Shown: positions 1 to 7,199, counted from the first letter of the stretch. The stretch is 7,618 nucleotides of DNA from Campylobacter sp. (GCA_024680445.1 JAILCJ010000174.1:1-7618); one strand, 5' to 3'. Notes: generated from the sequence alone by a model not told the origin. Numbers and translations are program-made.

Positions 1-8
1 ATAAAGAG

Positions 9-26
9 TATGCTAAAATTAGCATA
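9..26. other. Perfect small hairpin upstream of atpB
   Basis: The arms TATGCTA (9-15) and TAGCATA (20-26) are exact reverse complements around a 4-nt loop. No run of T follows on either strand, so it is a weak intrinsic terminator candidate. It could mark the end of a gene lying to the left of the window, or be a palindromic protein-binding site about 120 nt upstream of the atpB promoter-like element. The sequence alone does not decide between these. Confidence 0.35.
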
Positions 27-142
27 AAAAATCATAAAATTTAACTCGAAAATCGCTAAAAATTTATACTAAAACAAATTTCGTGATTTAAGGCTATTTT
101 TTTGCTAAAAAAATCGTAAATTTCAAAAACATTTAAATAAAA

Positions 143-176
143 TTTAGATAAAATCAACGCAAATTTTTTTATAAGG
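143..176 (+). promoter_or_regulatory. Promoter-like -10 element and RBS of atpB
   Basis: The sequence TTTAGATAAAAT (143-154) contains a TAAAAT -10-like hexamer (149-154) preceded by AT-rich, T-tract DNA, which is typical of campylobacterial sigma70 promoters that lack a clear -35 box. It lies 29 nt before the atpB ATG. An AAGG Shine-Dalgarno sequence (173-176) sits 7 nt before the ATG. The same TTTAGATAAAAT string recurs upstream of gatB, which supports a functional role. Confidence 0.5.
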
Positions 177-183
177 CAGGTCA

Positions 184-861
184 ATGAAAGACTTATTGTT
201 GTTTTCAAATTTTATAGTGGAGAGCCATGCATTTGTTTATGTTTTTCACTTCATCTTAGTCGCCATAGCTGTCTTGGTCGTGGCAAAACTTGCTTCATCA
301 AAAATGCAACTTGTTCCACGTGGACTTCAAAACATAGTTGAAGCTTATCTTGAAGGCGTAATTTCTATGGGTCGCGATGCTCTTGGCAGTGATGATTTGG
401 CTAGAAAATACCTTCCTCTTGTTGCCACTATCGGTTTTGTCGTATTTTTCTCAAATGTTATCGGCATCATACCGGGCTTTGAATCTCCATCATCGAGCTT
501 AAATTTGACACTTACACTTGCTCTTATTGTATTTGTTTACTACCATTTTGAGGGCATTAGAAAACAAGGTGTCGTTAAATACTTCGCTCACTTTGCTGGT
601 CCAAACAAAATCCTAGCACCGCTTATGTTTCTTGTCGAAGTTATTTCGCATTTTTCACGCATAATTTCACTATCATTTCGTCTTTTTGGTAACATCAAGG
701 GCGATGATTTGTTCTTGTTAGTTATGCTTACTCTTGCACCATTTATAGCACCTTTGCCAGCTTACGCACTTTTGACTATCATGGCAGTGCTTCAATCTTT
801 CATATTTATGATGCTAACTTATGTTTATCTTGCCGGTGCTGTTGCCGTCGAGGAACATTAA
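184..861 (+). CDS. atpB: F-type ATP synthase subunit a
   Basis: This is the integral-membrane subunit a of the F0 sector. It forms the proton half-channels beside the c-ring and couples proton flow to ATP synthesis. The 225-residue protein is strongly hydrophobic, with about five to six membrane segments. It carries the family signature SFRLFGN (164-170), in which Arg166 corresponds to the essential E. coli Arg210, and Gln204 in LQSFIF corresponds to E. coli Gln252. The length and the C-terminal VEEH ending fit Campylobacter AtpB. The ATG at 184 has an AAGG site 7 nt upstream, and the MKDLLLFS start matches relatives as I remember them. No other atp gene is adjacent. In Campylobacterota atpB is known to lie apart from the atpHAGDC cluster, so this is normal. 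A hairpin terminator follows, so it appears monocistronic. Confidence 0.97.
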   Translation: MKDLLLFSNFIVESHAFVYVFHFILVAIAVLVVAKLASSKMQLVPRGLQNIVEAYLEGVISMGRDALGSDDLARKYLPLVATIGFVVFFSNVIGIIPGFESPSSSLNLTLTLALIVFVYYHFEGIRKQGVVKYFAHFAGPNKILAPLMFLVEVISHFSRIISLSFRLFGNIKGDDLFLLVMLTLAPFIAPLPAYALLTIMAVLQSFIFMMLTYVYLAGAVAVEEH

Positions 862-868
862 AAAATTC

Positions 869-891
869 TTGGCGTGATTTTTTCACGCCAA
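869..891 (+). terminator. Hairpin terminator after atpB
   Basis: TTGGCGTGA (869-877) and TCACGCCAA (883-891) are a perfect 9-bp inverted repeat around a five-T loop. The hairpin begins 7 nt after the atpB stop codon and is the most GC-rich stem in the intergenic DNA. An A-tract precedes it, but only a broken T-rich stretch (CTTCTTAT) follows, so termination on the + strand may be moderate rather than complete. It separates atpB from the gatB transcription unit. Confidence 0.75.
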
Positions 892-954
892 CTTCTTATA
901 AAATCCCTAAAATTTGGCTTTTTGGCTTAAAAAATTTGTTTAAATTTATATAAT

Positions 955-992
955 TTTAGATAAAATATCGCAAAATTTTATTTTCAAAAAGG
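955..992 (+). promoter_or_regulatory. Promoter-like element and RBS of the gatB operon
   Basis: TTTAGATAAAAT (955-966) repeats exactly the element seen before atpB, with the -10-like hexamer TAAAAT at 961-966. In both cases a short spacer, then CGCAAA and a T-tract follow. The gatB ATG at 1001 is preceded by AAGG (989-992), 8 nt upstream. No other promoter-like element stands out between here and tenA, where gaps are tiny, so this probably drives all four genes. Confidence 0.5.
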
Positions 993-1000
993 TCTTATCA

Positions 1001-2422
1001 ATGTTTGAAGTCGTAATCGGACTTGAAGTTCATACTCAACTAAATACAAATACAAAAATTTTCTGCTCTTGTTCAACGAGTTTTGGTGACGAGGCAAATA
1101 CTCATGTTTGCCCGACTTGTTTAGCGCTTCCGGGCGCATTACCTGTGTTAAATAAAGAAGCCGTCGTAAAGGCTATAAGTTTTGGCACAGCTGTAAATGC
1201 GAAGATAAATCGCCGTTCTGTTTTTAACCGCAAAAATTATTTTTATCCAGATTTGCCAAAAGCTTATCAAATTTCGCAGTTTGAAGTGCCTATCGTTGAA
1301 GGTGGCGAGTTGTTTATAGAGCTAAATGGCGAGAAAAAACGTATAGGTATAACTAGGGCTCACCTTGAAGAAGACGCCGGAAAAAATATCCACGAAGACG
1401 GCAGATCGCTTGTAGATCTAAACCGCTCTGGTACCCCATTGCTTGAAATAGTAAGCGAGCCAGATATGCGAAGTTCAGACGAAGCGGTTGCTTATCTTAA
1501 AAAACTTCACTCTATTTTGCGTTTTTTAAATATAAGCGATGCGAATATGCAAGAAGGTTCGTTTAGATGTGACGCAAATGTCAGCATACGTCCAAAAGGC
1601 GATCCTAAATTTTATACTCGTGTTGAGATTAAAAACCTAAATTCTTTCAAATTTATTCAAAAGGCTATTGATTATGAAGTTGAGCGTCAAAGCATAGCTT
1701 GGGAGGACGGCAAATACGAAGACGAAGTTTATCAAGAAACAAGGCTTTTTGATACTACAAATTTCGTAACTCGCTCTATGCGTGGCAAAGAAGATAGTGC
1801 GGAGTATAGGTATTTTCCTGATCCTGATTTATTGCCGGTCTTGGTTGATGATGAAATGTTTGAACGCGGTACAAATATCCCAGAACTTGCCGAACAAAAG
1901 GTTGCTCGTTATCAAGCCGAATTTGGTATAAAAGAAGACGATGCCAAAAATCTAACAAGTAGCATAGAAATGGCAAGATTCTTTGAAGATTTGCTGGCTG
2001 CAAAAATTTCACCAAAACTTTGTGTAACTTGGCTTTTGGTTGAGTTAAATGGACGGCTAAAAAATGGCGTTACCATAGAAACAAGCCCGATAAATTCGGC
2101 AAAAATGATAGAGCTTTTAACTCGCATACAAGATTCAACAATAAGTGGCAAGGCTGGTAAAGATGTGCTTGACTATCTCATGGATAATCCTAGTGAAAAA
2201 GTTGATGATGTTATAGAAAAACTTGGACTTAAACAAGTTAGTGATGATGGTGCTATCATAGCTATCATAGATAAAATTTTATCCGCAAACGCCGATAAAG
2301 TCGCAGAGTATAAGGCTGGTAAAGAAAAAATGTTTGGCTTTTTTGTCGGTCAAGTAATGAAAGAAGGCAAGGGTGCCTTTAATCCAGCAAAAGTAAATGA
2401 GCTTTTAAAGGCTAGAATTTGA
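1001..2422 (+). CDS. gatB: Asp/Glu-tRNA amidotransferase subunit B
   Basis: GatB is the tRNA-binding and kinase subunit of the GatCAB complex. GatCAB turns misacylated Glu-tRNAGln, and Asp-tRNAAsn where AsnRS is absent, into Gln-tRNAGln and Asn-tRNAAsn, using ammonia passed from GatA. The 473-residue length is standard. The N-terminus EVVIGLEVH (3-11) holds the metal/ATP pocket residues. Four cysteines (22, 24, 37, 40) form a probable zinc site. The GatB signature begins at [11 protein letters not shown] (137-147), and [10 protein letters not shown] (268-277) is a second family block. The C-terminal third (about 325-473) is the helical GatB/YqeY tRNA-binding domain. gatA and gatC are not in the window, so the genes are dispersed. 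It is first in a run of four genes, and its TGA stop overlaps the gpsA start. Confidence 0.97.
   Translation: MFEVVIGLEVHTQLNTNTKIFCSCSTSFGDEANTHVCPTCLALPGALPVLNKEAVVKAISFGTAVNAKINRRSVFNRKNYFYPDLPKAYQISQFEVPIVEGGELFIELNGEKKRIGITRAHLEEDAGKNIHEDGRSLVDLNRSGTPLLEIVSEPDMRSSDEAVAYLKKLHSILRFLNISDANMQEGSFRCDANVSIRPKGDPKFYTRVEIKNLNSFKFIQKAIDYEVERQSIAWEDGKYEDEVYQETRLFDTTNFVTRSMRGKEDSAEYRYFPDPDLLPVLVDDEMFERGTNIPELAEQKVARYQAEFGIKEDDAKNLTSSIEMARFFEDLLAAKISPKLCVTWLLVELNGRLKNGVTIETSPINSAKMIELLTRIQDSTISGKAGKDVLDYLMDNPSEKVDDVIEKLGLKQVSDDGAIIAIIDKILSANADKVAEYKAGKEKMFGFFVGQVMKEGKGAFNPAKVNELLKARI
2407..2421 (+). promoter_or_regulatory. RBS fixing the TTG start of gpsA
   Basis: AAAGG (2407-2411), inside the end of gatB, lies 7 nt before a TTG codon at 2419-2421. 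This TTG shares bases with the gatB TGA stop. The encoded protein needs this start because the beta strand leading into the NAD-binding glycine motif begins two codons later and no in-frame ATG lies between. This supports TTG as the true start and suggests translational coupling. Confidence 0.7.
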
Positions 2423-3291
2423 TAAAGCTTGCAGTTATCGGCTCTGGCAAGTGGGGGAGTGCGATTTATCACTCATTGGCGATAAATAATGAGTGTATAC
2501 AAAGTTCTGCAAGAAATTTAGATACAAAAGCCCTTGATAGCGAGTATATAGTCATCTCTATCTCCACGCAAGCAACAGCCGAGTGGTTAAAATCAAATTT
2601 CAAATTTAAAGGTCAAAAAGTCTTGGTTGCAAGCAAGGGCATAGATACAAAAAGTGAAAAATTTTTAAATGAAATTTATGAAAGCTATGTTCCAAAAGAA
2701 AATTTGGCCTTTATCTCTGGTCCAACTTTTGCCAAAGAGATAGAAAAAAGGTTACCTTGTGCCTTGGTTATAAGCTCTGTTTCTTTGCAAACCGCTAAGG
2801 AATTTTGCGGGTTTTTTCCAAATTTTATAAAAGCTTATGCCGATGATGATGTTATGGGTGCTGAAATTTGCGGTGCTTATAAAAATGTCATTGCCATTGC
2901 TGGCGGAATTTGCGATGGATTGGGGCTTGGCAATAATGCAAGGGCTAGTTTGATATCTCGTGGACTTGTAGAAATGGCAAGATTTGGTAAATTTTTTGGT
3001 GCAAGAGACGAGACATTTTTGGGACTTAGTGGGGCAGGGGACTTGTTTTTGACGGCTTCGTCCGTGCTTTCTAGAAATTATCGTGTTGGCATGGGGCTTG
3101 CCAAAAATGAAAGTCTTGAAAAGATAATAAACGAACTTGGTGAAGTAGCCGAAGGCGTCGCAACTGCCACGGCTATACGCAAAATTTCAGAAAAAAACGG
3201 CATTTATACACCTATAGTAAATGAAGTAGAAAAAATGCTAAATGGTGGTGATGTTAGTGAAAGTGTTAAAAGACTTTTGGGTAAAAAATAA
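2419..3291 (+). CDS. gpsA: NAD(P)H-dependent glycerol-3-phosphate dehydrogenase
   Basis: This cytoplasmic enzyme reduces dihydroxyacetone phosphate to sn-glycerol-3-phosphate, the backbone for phospholipid synthesis. The 290-residue protein starts with the Rossmann motif GSGKWG (8-13). It has the conserved ASKGI (71-75, Lys73), GPTFAKE (101-107), catalytic Lys155 in CGAYKNV, GAGD (205-208) and SRNYRVG (218-224), which binds substrate phosphate. All key residues I can check are present. It is slightly shorter than many homologues (about 330 residues), mostly because the N-terminus is compact. The start is TTG, overlapping gatB by 4 nt. The stop overlaps the next gene by one base (TAATG). As I recall, gatB and gpsA are also neighbours in C. 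jejuni, so this pair is conserved within the genus. Confidence 0.96.
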   Translation: MIKLAVIGSGKWGSAIYHSLAINNECIQSSARNLDTKALDSEYIVISISTQATAEWLKSNFKFKGQKVLVASKGIDTKSEKFLNEIYESYVPKENLAFISGPTFAKEIEKRLPCALVISSVSLQTAKEFCGFFPNFIKAYADDDVMGAEICGAYKNVIAIAGGICDGLGLGNNARASLISRGLVEMARFGKFFGARDETFLGLSGAGDLFLTASSVLSRNYRVGMGLAKNESLEKIINELGEVAEGVATATAIRKISEKNGIYTPIVNEVEKMLNGGDVSESVKRLLGKK

Positions 3292-4331
3292 TGCGTTTTT
3301 TCTTGCTTTTTTTGTTATTTTTTGTAGAATTGACAGCTAGCGAGCCGAGTTTGCGTCATAAAATAGCTCAAATGATAATGGTGGGTTTTGAAGGCTCATC
3401 TATAAGCGAGAAAAATGTTAAAGTTGCCCTTAGCGATGCGAAATACAACCGCTTTGGTGGCGTGATCTTGCTAGGCAGAAATGTTTCGGATAGAGAAAAT
3501 TTAAAGGCTTTGTGCGATGCATTTAAACAAAGAAATTCTAAAATTTTTATAGCTATTGACGAAGAAGGTGGCAAGGTTAGCAGACTAAAAAATCTTGGAT
3601 ATGATTTTAAATCCGCCTATAAAATCGGCAGCACACAAGACATAATGAGTGCGAAAAAATCCTTTGAAAAACTTGCCAAGGCTTTAAAAAGCTATGGTAT
3701 AAATTTAAATTTTGCCCCTGTTGTTGATATACATTACGACGCTTCGCCTATCATCGGTCAAAAAGAACGTTCTTTTGGGCGAAATGGCACAAAGGTTAGC
3801 ATTTATGCCGACGCTTTTATAGACGCCATGAACGAGCAAAAAATAATCAGCGTCTTAAAACACTTCCCCGGACACGGCAACTCCAAACAAGATTCGCATA
3901 AAAATTTAGCCTATACAAAGCTTGAAAAAGACGCATTAAAACCTTATATGGACGCTATTTCATTTGGCAAGGCACAAGTAATCATGGTCGGTCATCTCAT
4001 AGTCAGTGACATAGATGAAAATAACCCAGCCACATTTTCATACACTATCTTGCATAGGCTTTTGCGTGAAGAGCTTGGATTTAAGGGCGTTGTTATAAGT
4101 GACGATATGATGATGCAAGGCAGTGGCAAGACAAAACTAAAAGATAAAATCATCAAATTTATAAATGGCGGCGGCGATATTTTGTTATTTAGTGATTTTT
4201 ATATAGGCGAGAGAAAAACAGCCGAGCTTGTTACCCAGCACATAGTTGATGCGGTAAATGAAAAGCGAATCGATGAAGCAAAGATACATAAGGCCTATGA
4301 GCGAATAATGCAACTAAAACAAAGGCTTTAA
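3291..4331 (+). CDS. Exported glycoside hydrolase family 3 (NagZ-like beta-N-acetylhexosaminidase)
   Basis: This is a GH3 enzyme of the NagZ class, which removes terminal beta-N-acetylglucosamine, usually from peptidoglycan fragments, by a double-displacement mechanism. The 346 residues show a single TIM-barrel domain with AIDEEGGKVSRL (88-99) in the substrate pocket. The NagZ motif KHFPGHG (190-196) is followed by Asp201-Ser-His203, the acid/base dyad. The likely nucleophile is Asp271 in VVISDDM. Residues 1-17 are a hydrophobic, signal-peptide-like segment rich in Phe and Leu, with possible cleavage near TAS (15-17). It is therefore probably periplasmic or membrane-anchored, whereas the classical E. 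coli NagZ is cytoplasmic. No lipobox cysteine is seen. It overlaps gpsA by one base, so it is co-transcribed and probably coupled. The GH3 call is firm; the substrate is inferred from the NagZ motif. Confidence 0.88.
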   Translation: MRFFLLFLLFFVELTASEPSLRHKIAQMIMVGFEGSSISEKNVKVALSDAKYNRFGGVILLGRNVSDRENLKALCDAFKQRNSKIFIAIDEEGGKVSRLKNLGYDFKSAYKIGSTQDIMSAKKSFEKLAKALKSYGINLNFAPVVDIHYDASPIIGQKERSFGRNGTKVSIYADAFIDAMNEQKIISVLKHFPGHGNSKQDSHKNLAYTKLEKDALKPYMDAISFGKAQVIMVGHLIVSDIDENNPATFSYTILHRLLREELGFKGVVISDDMMMQGSGKTKLKDKIIKFINGGGDILLFSDFYIGERKTAELVTQHIVDAVNEKRIDEAKIHKAYERIMQLKQRL

Positions 4332-4337
4332 AAGGAT
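4331..4337 (+). promoter_or_regulatory. RBS of tenA
   Basis: AAAGGAT begins at the last base of the preceding gene's stop codon and ends 4 nt before the tenA ATG. It is the strongest Shine-Dalgarno match in the operon. Confidence 0.6.
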
Positions 4338-4341
4338 AAAA

Positions 4342-4998
4342 ATGCTAATAGACAAACTAAAAAGCGAAAATTCCAAGCTTTGGGACGCATATATAAAGCA
4401 CGAATTTGTTAAACAAATCGAAAGTGGCGACTTGCCTATGCAAAACTTTTTGTTTTATTTAAAACAAGATTATATTTATCTTATAAATTACACAAAATGC
4501 TATGCTAGACTAGCGATAAATGCGACAAATGCGAAAGAGTTGCGTTTTGCTGTAAAGTTTATAAATGCGATAATTAGTGGCGAGATAGAACTGCACAAGA
4601 GTATTTTAAGCCTTGGCATAGACACGGATAAAATAGCCTTAAAAGATGAGAGTTTATGCAACCTTGCCTATACTCGCTATATGCTTAGCGTTGGCGAAAG
4701 TGGGGACTATCTTGACATGCTAGTTGCGTTAAGTGCGTGTGCTATCGGCTATACTCAAATAGCTTTAAATATGCTTTCAAGGCTAAAAACTATCCCACAA
4801 AACCACCCTTATAAAGAGTGGATACAAACTTACGCTAGCAAAGAAATGCAAGATGAAAGCAAGGAATTTTGCGATTTTGTAAATAGCTATACGGATAAAA
4901 TAGACGAAGCCAAATTTAAACGACTTAGCGAAATTTTTGCTAATGTTACTCGCCTTGAAATTGCTTTTTGGCAACACGGGCTAGATATGAAACTTTAA
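4342..4998 (+). CDS. tenA: TenA family thiaminase II / aminopyrimidine aminohydrolase
   Basis: TenA hydrolyses aminopyrimidine breakdown products of thiamine, and thiamine itself, so that the HMP pyrimidine can be salvaged for thiamine synthesis. It acts in the cytoplasm. The 218-residue, all-helical protein has the family's usual length. The active-site set is complete: Asp43 and nearby tyrosines in KQDYIYL (41-47), Tyr113, catalytic Cys133 and Tyr137 in SACAIGY (131-137), and Glu206 in RLEIAFW (204-210). These match Bacillus subtilis TenA Asp44, Tyr112, Cys135, Tyr139 and Glu205. The ATG at 4342 follows a good RBS, 10 nt after the glycoside hydrolase stop. It is the last gene of the operon. 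No TPP riboswitch is visible near it, and no other thi gene is in the window. Confidence 0.93.
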   Translation: MLIDKLKSENSKLWDAYIKHEFVKQIESGDLPMQNFLFYLKQDYIYLINYTKCYARLAINATNAKELRFAVKFINAIISGEIELHKSILSLGIDTDKIALKDESLCNLAYTRYMLSVGESGDYLDMLVALSACAIGYTQIALNMLSRLKTIPQNHPYKEWIQTYASKEMQDESKEFCDFVNSYTDKIDEAKFKRLSEIFANVTRLEIAFWQHGLDMKL

Positions 4999-5033
4999 GG
5001 CGTATCAAATTTGATGTTTTTGCAGACGCTTTA
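4996..5033. terminator. Possible bidirectional terminator between convergent genes
   Basis: TAAGGCGT (4996-5003) can pair with ACGCTTTA (5026-5033) as 8 bp including one G-U pair, across a 22-nt loop. The loop starts with a perfect 12-bp palindrome, ATCAAATTTGAT (5004-5015), and also holds a run of five T. The structure overlaps the tenA stop codon and ends directly at the stop codon of the opposing gene. Only 35 nt lie between the two stops, so this is the only place where transcription from both sides could end. The large loop makes the call tentative. Confidence 0.4.
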
Positions 5034-7199
5034 TCAAATTTGTTTATACCAACGTGGTAGCGGGTTTTGACCGGACAAATCAAACATAAAAAACTTAAAA
5101 CAAGTTGCCGATATTTTCCAAGACGATAGGGGTTGGTTAAAATTTTTCGCCCTGTCAAACATGTGAGACATATCTTTTACATTTGAAACATTCCAGTTTT
5201 CGAGTGCTTGGTTAAATTTGCTAGCCTCATAAAACATATATCGCATATCTAAGACATTTGAAACATCCCATTTTGCAAGTGCTTGGTTGAAATTTGTAGC
5301 TCCGCCGAACATGCTTCGCATATTTTTTACATTTGAAACATCCCAGTTTTCGAGTGCTTGGTTAAATTTTGTAGCACCAGAAAACATGCTATACATAGTC
5401 GTTACATTTGAAACATCCCAGTTTTCAAGCGGTTGGTCGAAATTTGTAGCACACCAAAACATCCAACTCATATCTGTTACATTTGAAACATCCCAGCTTT
5501 CAATGTCTTGATTAAAACTTATGGCTCTATAAAACATATCGGACATATCTTTTACATTTGAAACATCCCAGCCTGATATATCGGCGTTGAAATTTGTTGC
5601 GTCATAAAACATGCCAGACATATCTTTTACATTTGAAACATCCCAGCCTGATATATCGGCGTTGAAATTTGTTGCATTGTAAAACATGCTTCGCATAGCT
5701 TTCACATGCGATACATCCCAGTTTTCTATGCCAGAAAAATCCTTTCTTTTGCTATTGTAAAAAAGTTTTGAAAGGTCATCTACCCCGCTTATATCTATAT
5801 CGCCAAGTTTTACATTATCGCGTTCTACCAAGCTTCTTAGCTCAACTTTGCTTTTTGGATGATATTTGTATTCATCAAAGGCTTTTGCTTGTATTTTTCT
5901 TCTTACGGCTTGATTTTGCACGCTTTCTTTTAGTTTTTTTGCGTATAAAACCTGTTCTTTGGCTTCTTTTAGGGCAAGATCAAAACTAGCAAATGCCATG
6001 TTTAAGTCGTTTTGACTTAAAAAAGGATTTATGGTGTCTGACATGGCATTGTCATAGAAATTTTGTATGTTATGCTGTAAAATTTTGGCTTTATTTAGCA
6101 AATTATCGCATAAATTTAAAAAATGTTCTTTTTTGCTGCTGTCTATTTTTTTGGCTTTGCCGTTTTTATCGTAAAACTCTTCGTCTAATAATTTTTTTGT
6201 TTTTTGCATATCGGTTTTAAGCCCAGAAAATCGATGCAATTGTTCGTTTTTATAAGATTTGTCAAGTATGCTAAATAAAATTTTATTTATGATTTCTATA
6301 TCTTTTACATCGTTCCACAAACAATGTTTAAGCAAGGCTAGATCAAAAATTTCTACCATATCTCTATCGCTTAAAAGCACGGCTGTTTGGAGTAGTTCGG
6401 AGCATAGTTTGTATCTACGGTCGGAGATATAAATGGCTGTGAAATTTTCATTTTCACCTAGAAATTCTTTCCTGAAATTTTCGTCCTCATTTAGCATATC
6501 TATCGTATTTCTAAGCTCATGGATACAAGTCATGGCGGTTTGAGAAAAGTCTATGTTTTCTCTTTTGCTAGCTATTTCGTCTAATTCTTTTGCGTCAAAA
6601 CTTATGCTTGGCGATATGGATCTAATGCTTTTTGATAAAAACATTTTTTCAAAATTATCTTTGCTTCTTAGCGGTTTTACGAAGTATCTAAGCGTCATTC
6701 TGTCGTATAATGCCTCCAAGCCTTGATCTTGCGATGGGATTTCATTGCTAGCACAGACTATGCCTTTTAATGGCACTTTTATATCGGCGTTGCCGTCTTT
6801 GTAAATTCTTTTATCGATTATGCTTAGTAGGGTGTTTAGTATGGCTGGCGAACTTTTCCAAATTTCATCTAAAAAAACAAAATTTGCTGTTGGCAAATAG
6901 CCCTCGGTATTTCTTGTGATATTGTTTTTTTTAAATTCAGTTATATCTATGGGGCCGAAAATATCGTCCGGAGTAGAGGATTTGTTCATTAAATAAGCAA
7001 AAAAGTTGTTTTTTTCATCTGCCTTAAAGGCCAAACTTGCTCGTTTAGCTATCATAGGCTTAGCAGTTCCCGGAGGTCCAAACAAAAATACGCATTTGCC
7101 AGCAAATGTGCTAAGCAAAACTAATTTTAAGCATTCCTCTCTTTCAAACAAACCCACGCTTAAATCTTTTATAAGGGTTTGAATTTTTTGTTTATACAT
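5034..7199 (-). CDS. RavA/MoxR-type AAA+ ATPase fused to a DUF285 (BspA-like) repeat array
   Basis: No exact function is known to me. Residues 1-300 align by eye with E. coli RavA: a Walker A-like GPPGTAKP (41-48), the segment STPDDIFGP (75-83), GYLP (100-103), Walker B FVFLDEIW (107-114), sensor 1 Asn152 in ASNEIP, a candidate arginine finger at Arg167 in LEALYDR, and sensor 2 ISDRR (258-262). The usual Walker A Ser/Thr is Pro48. Residues 300-445 are charged and helical, with no LARA-like domain recognisable. Residues 446-493 form a degenerate N-terminal cap (KYHPKS onward, LGDIDIS at 465-471). Residues 494-693 are eight 25-residue DUF285 repeats, and 694-721 a degenerate last repeat ending in PLPRWYKQI. 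No signal peptide or membrane segment is visible, so it is probably cytoplasmic. The ATG at 7199 has a good AAGGA RBS. No viaA gene follows; tenA is convergent 35 nt away. Confidence 0.85.
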   Translation of the reverse strand: MYKQKIQTLIKDLSVGLFEREECLKLVLLSTFAGKCVFLFGPPGTAKPMIAKRASLAFKADEKNNFFAYLMNKSSTPDDIFGPIDITEFKKNNITRNTEGYLPTANFVFLDEIWKSSPAILNTLLSIIDKRIYKDGNADIKVPLKGIVCASNEIPSQDQGLEALYDRMTLRYFVKPLRSKDNFEKMFLSKSIRSISPSISFDAKELDEIASKRENIDFSQTAMTCIHELRNTIDMLNEDENFRKEFLGENENFTAIYISDRRYKLCSELLQTAVLLSDRDMVEIFDLALLKHCLWNDVKDIEIINKILFSILDKSYKNEQLHRFSGLKTDMQKTKKLLDEEFYDKNGKAKKIDSSKKEHFLNLCDNLLNKAKILQHNIQNFYDNAMSDTINPFLSQNDLNMAFASFDLALKEAKEQVLYAKKLKESVQNQAVRRKIQAKAFDEYKYHPKSKVELRSLVERDNVKLGDIDISGVDDLSKLFYNSKRKDFSGIENWDVSHVKAMRSMFYNATNFNADISGWDVSNVKDMSGMFYDATNFNADISGWDVSNVKDMSDMFYRAISFNQDIESWDVSNVTDMSWMFWCATNFDQPLENWDVSNVTTMYSMFSGATKFNQALENWDVSNVKNMRSMFGGATNFNQALAKWDVSNVLDMRYMFYEASKFNQALENWNVSNVKDMSHMFDRAKNFNQPLSSWKISATCFKFFMFDLSGQNPLPRWYKQI
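5121..5720 (-). repeat. Eight tandem 75-bp units encoding DUF285 repeats
   Basis: Eight in-frame units of exactly 75 bp encode residues 494-693. Each unit begins with Trp-Asp-Val-Ser-Asn-Val or a near variant (His for Asn in unit 1, Asn for Asp in unit 8). Met-Phe follows at positions 12-13 of the unit, and a Phe-Asn-Gln/Ala-type segment near position 20. Most units share the DNA core CATTTGAAACATCCCA (written on the + strand) at the Trp codon. Degenerate units flank the array on both sides. DUF285 repeats are known mainly from surface lipoproteins of mycoplasmas and from BspA-like proteins, and have been described as horizontally mobile coding repeats (PARCELs). Confidence 0.92.
5542..5675 (-). 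repeat. 59-nt exact direct repeat inside the DUF285 array
   Basis: Bases 5542-5600 are identical to 5617-5675, exactly one 75-bp unit apart. They cover most of repeat units 1-3, including the shared protein stretch FNADISGWDVSNVKDM. Identity at silent positions as well as in the protein points to a recent tandem duplication or gene conversion. A second pair, 5181-5219 and 5331-5369, is identical except at one base and lies two units apart. Confidence 0.9.

Noticed and set aside
1776..2151. Two short - strand open frames inside gatB
   Set aside because: They lie fully inside a well-conserved gene, have no start signals and resemble no family.
5287..5511. Open frame on the + strand opposite the repeat array, with its own repeated amino-acid pattern
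   Set aside because: The repetition is the antisense shadow of the 75-bp units. There is no RBS or family match, and the DUF285 reading on the - strand is clear.
5121..5720. CRISPR array, because of regular 75-bp spacing
   Set aside because: The units are coding, in frame and similar throughout, without unique spacers. They encode DUF285 repeats.
6925..6932. Run of eight A (coding strand) in the ATPase gene, as a possible phase-variation tract
   Set aside because: Such A-runs are common in this AT-rich genome. Campylobacter phase variation mostly uses G/C runs, and the frame is intact.
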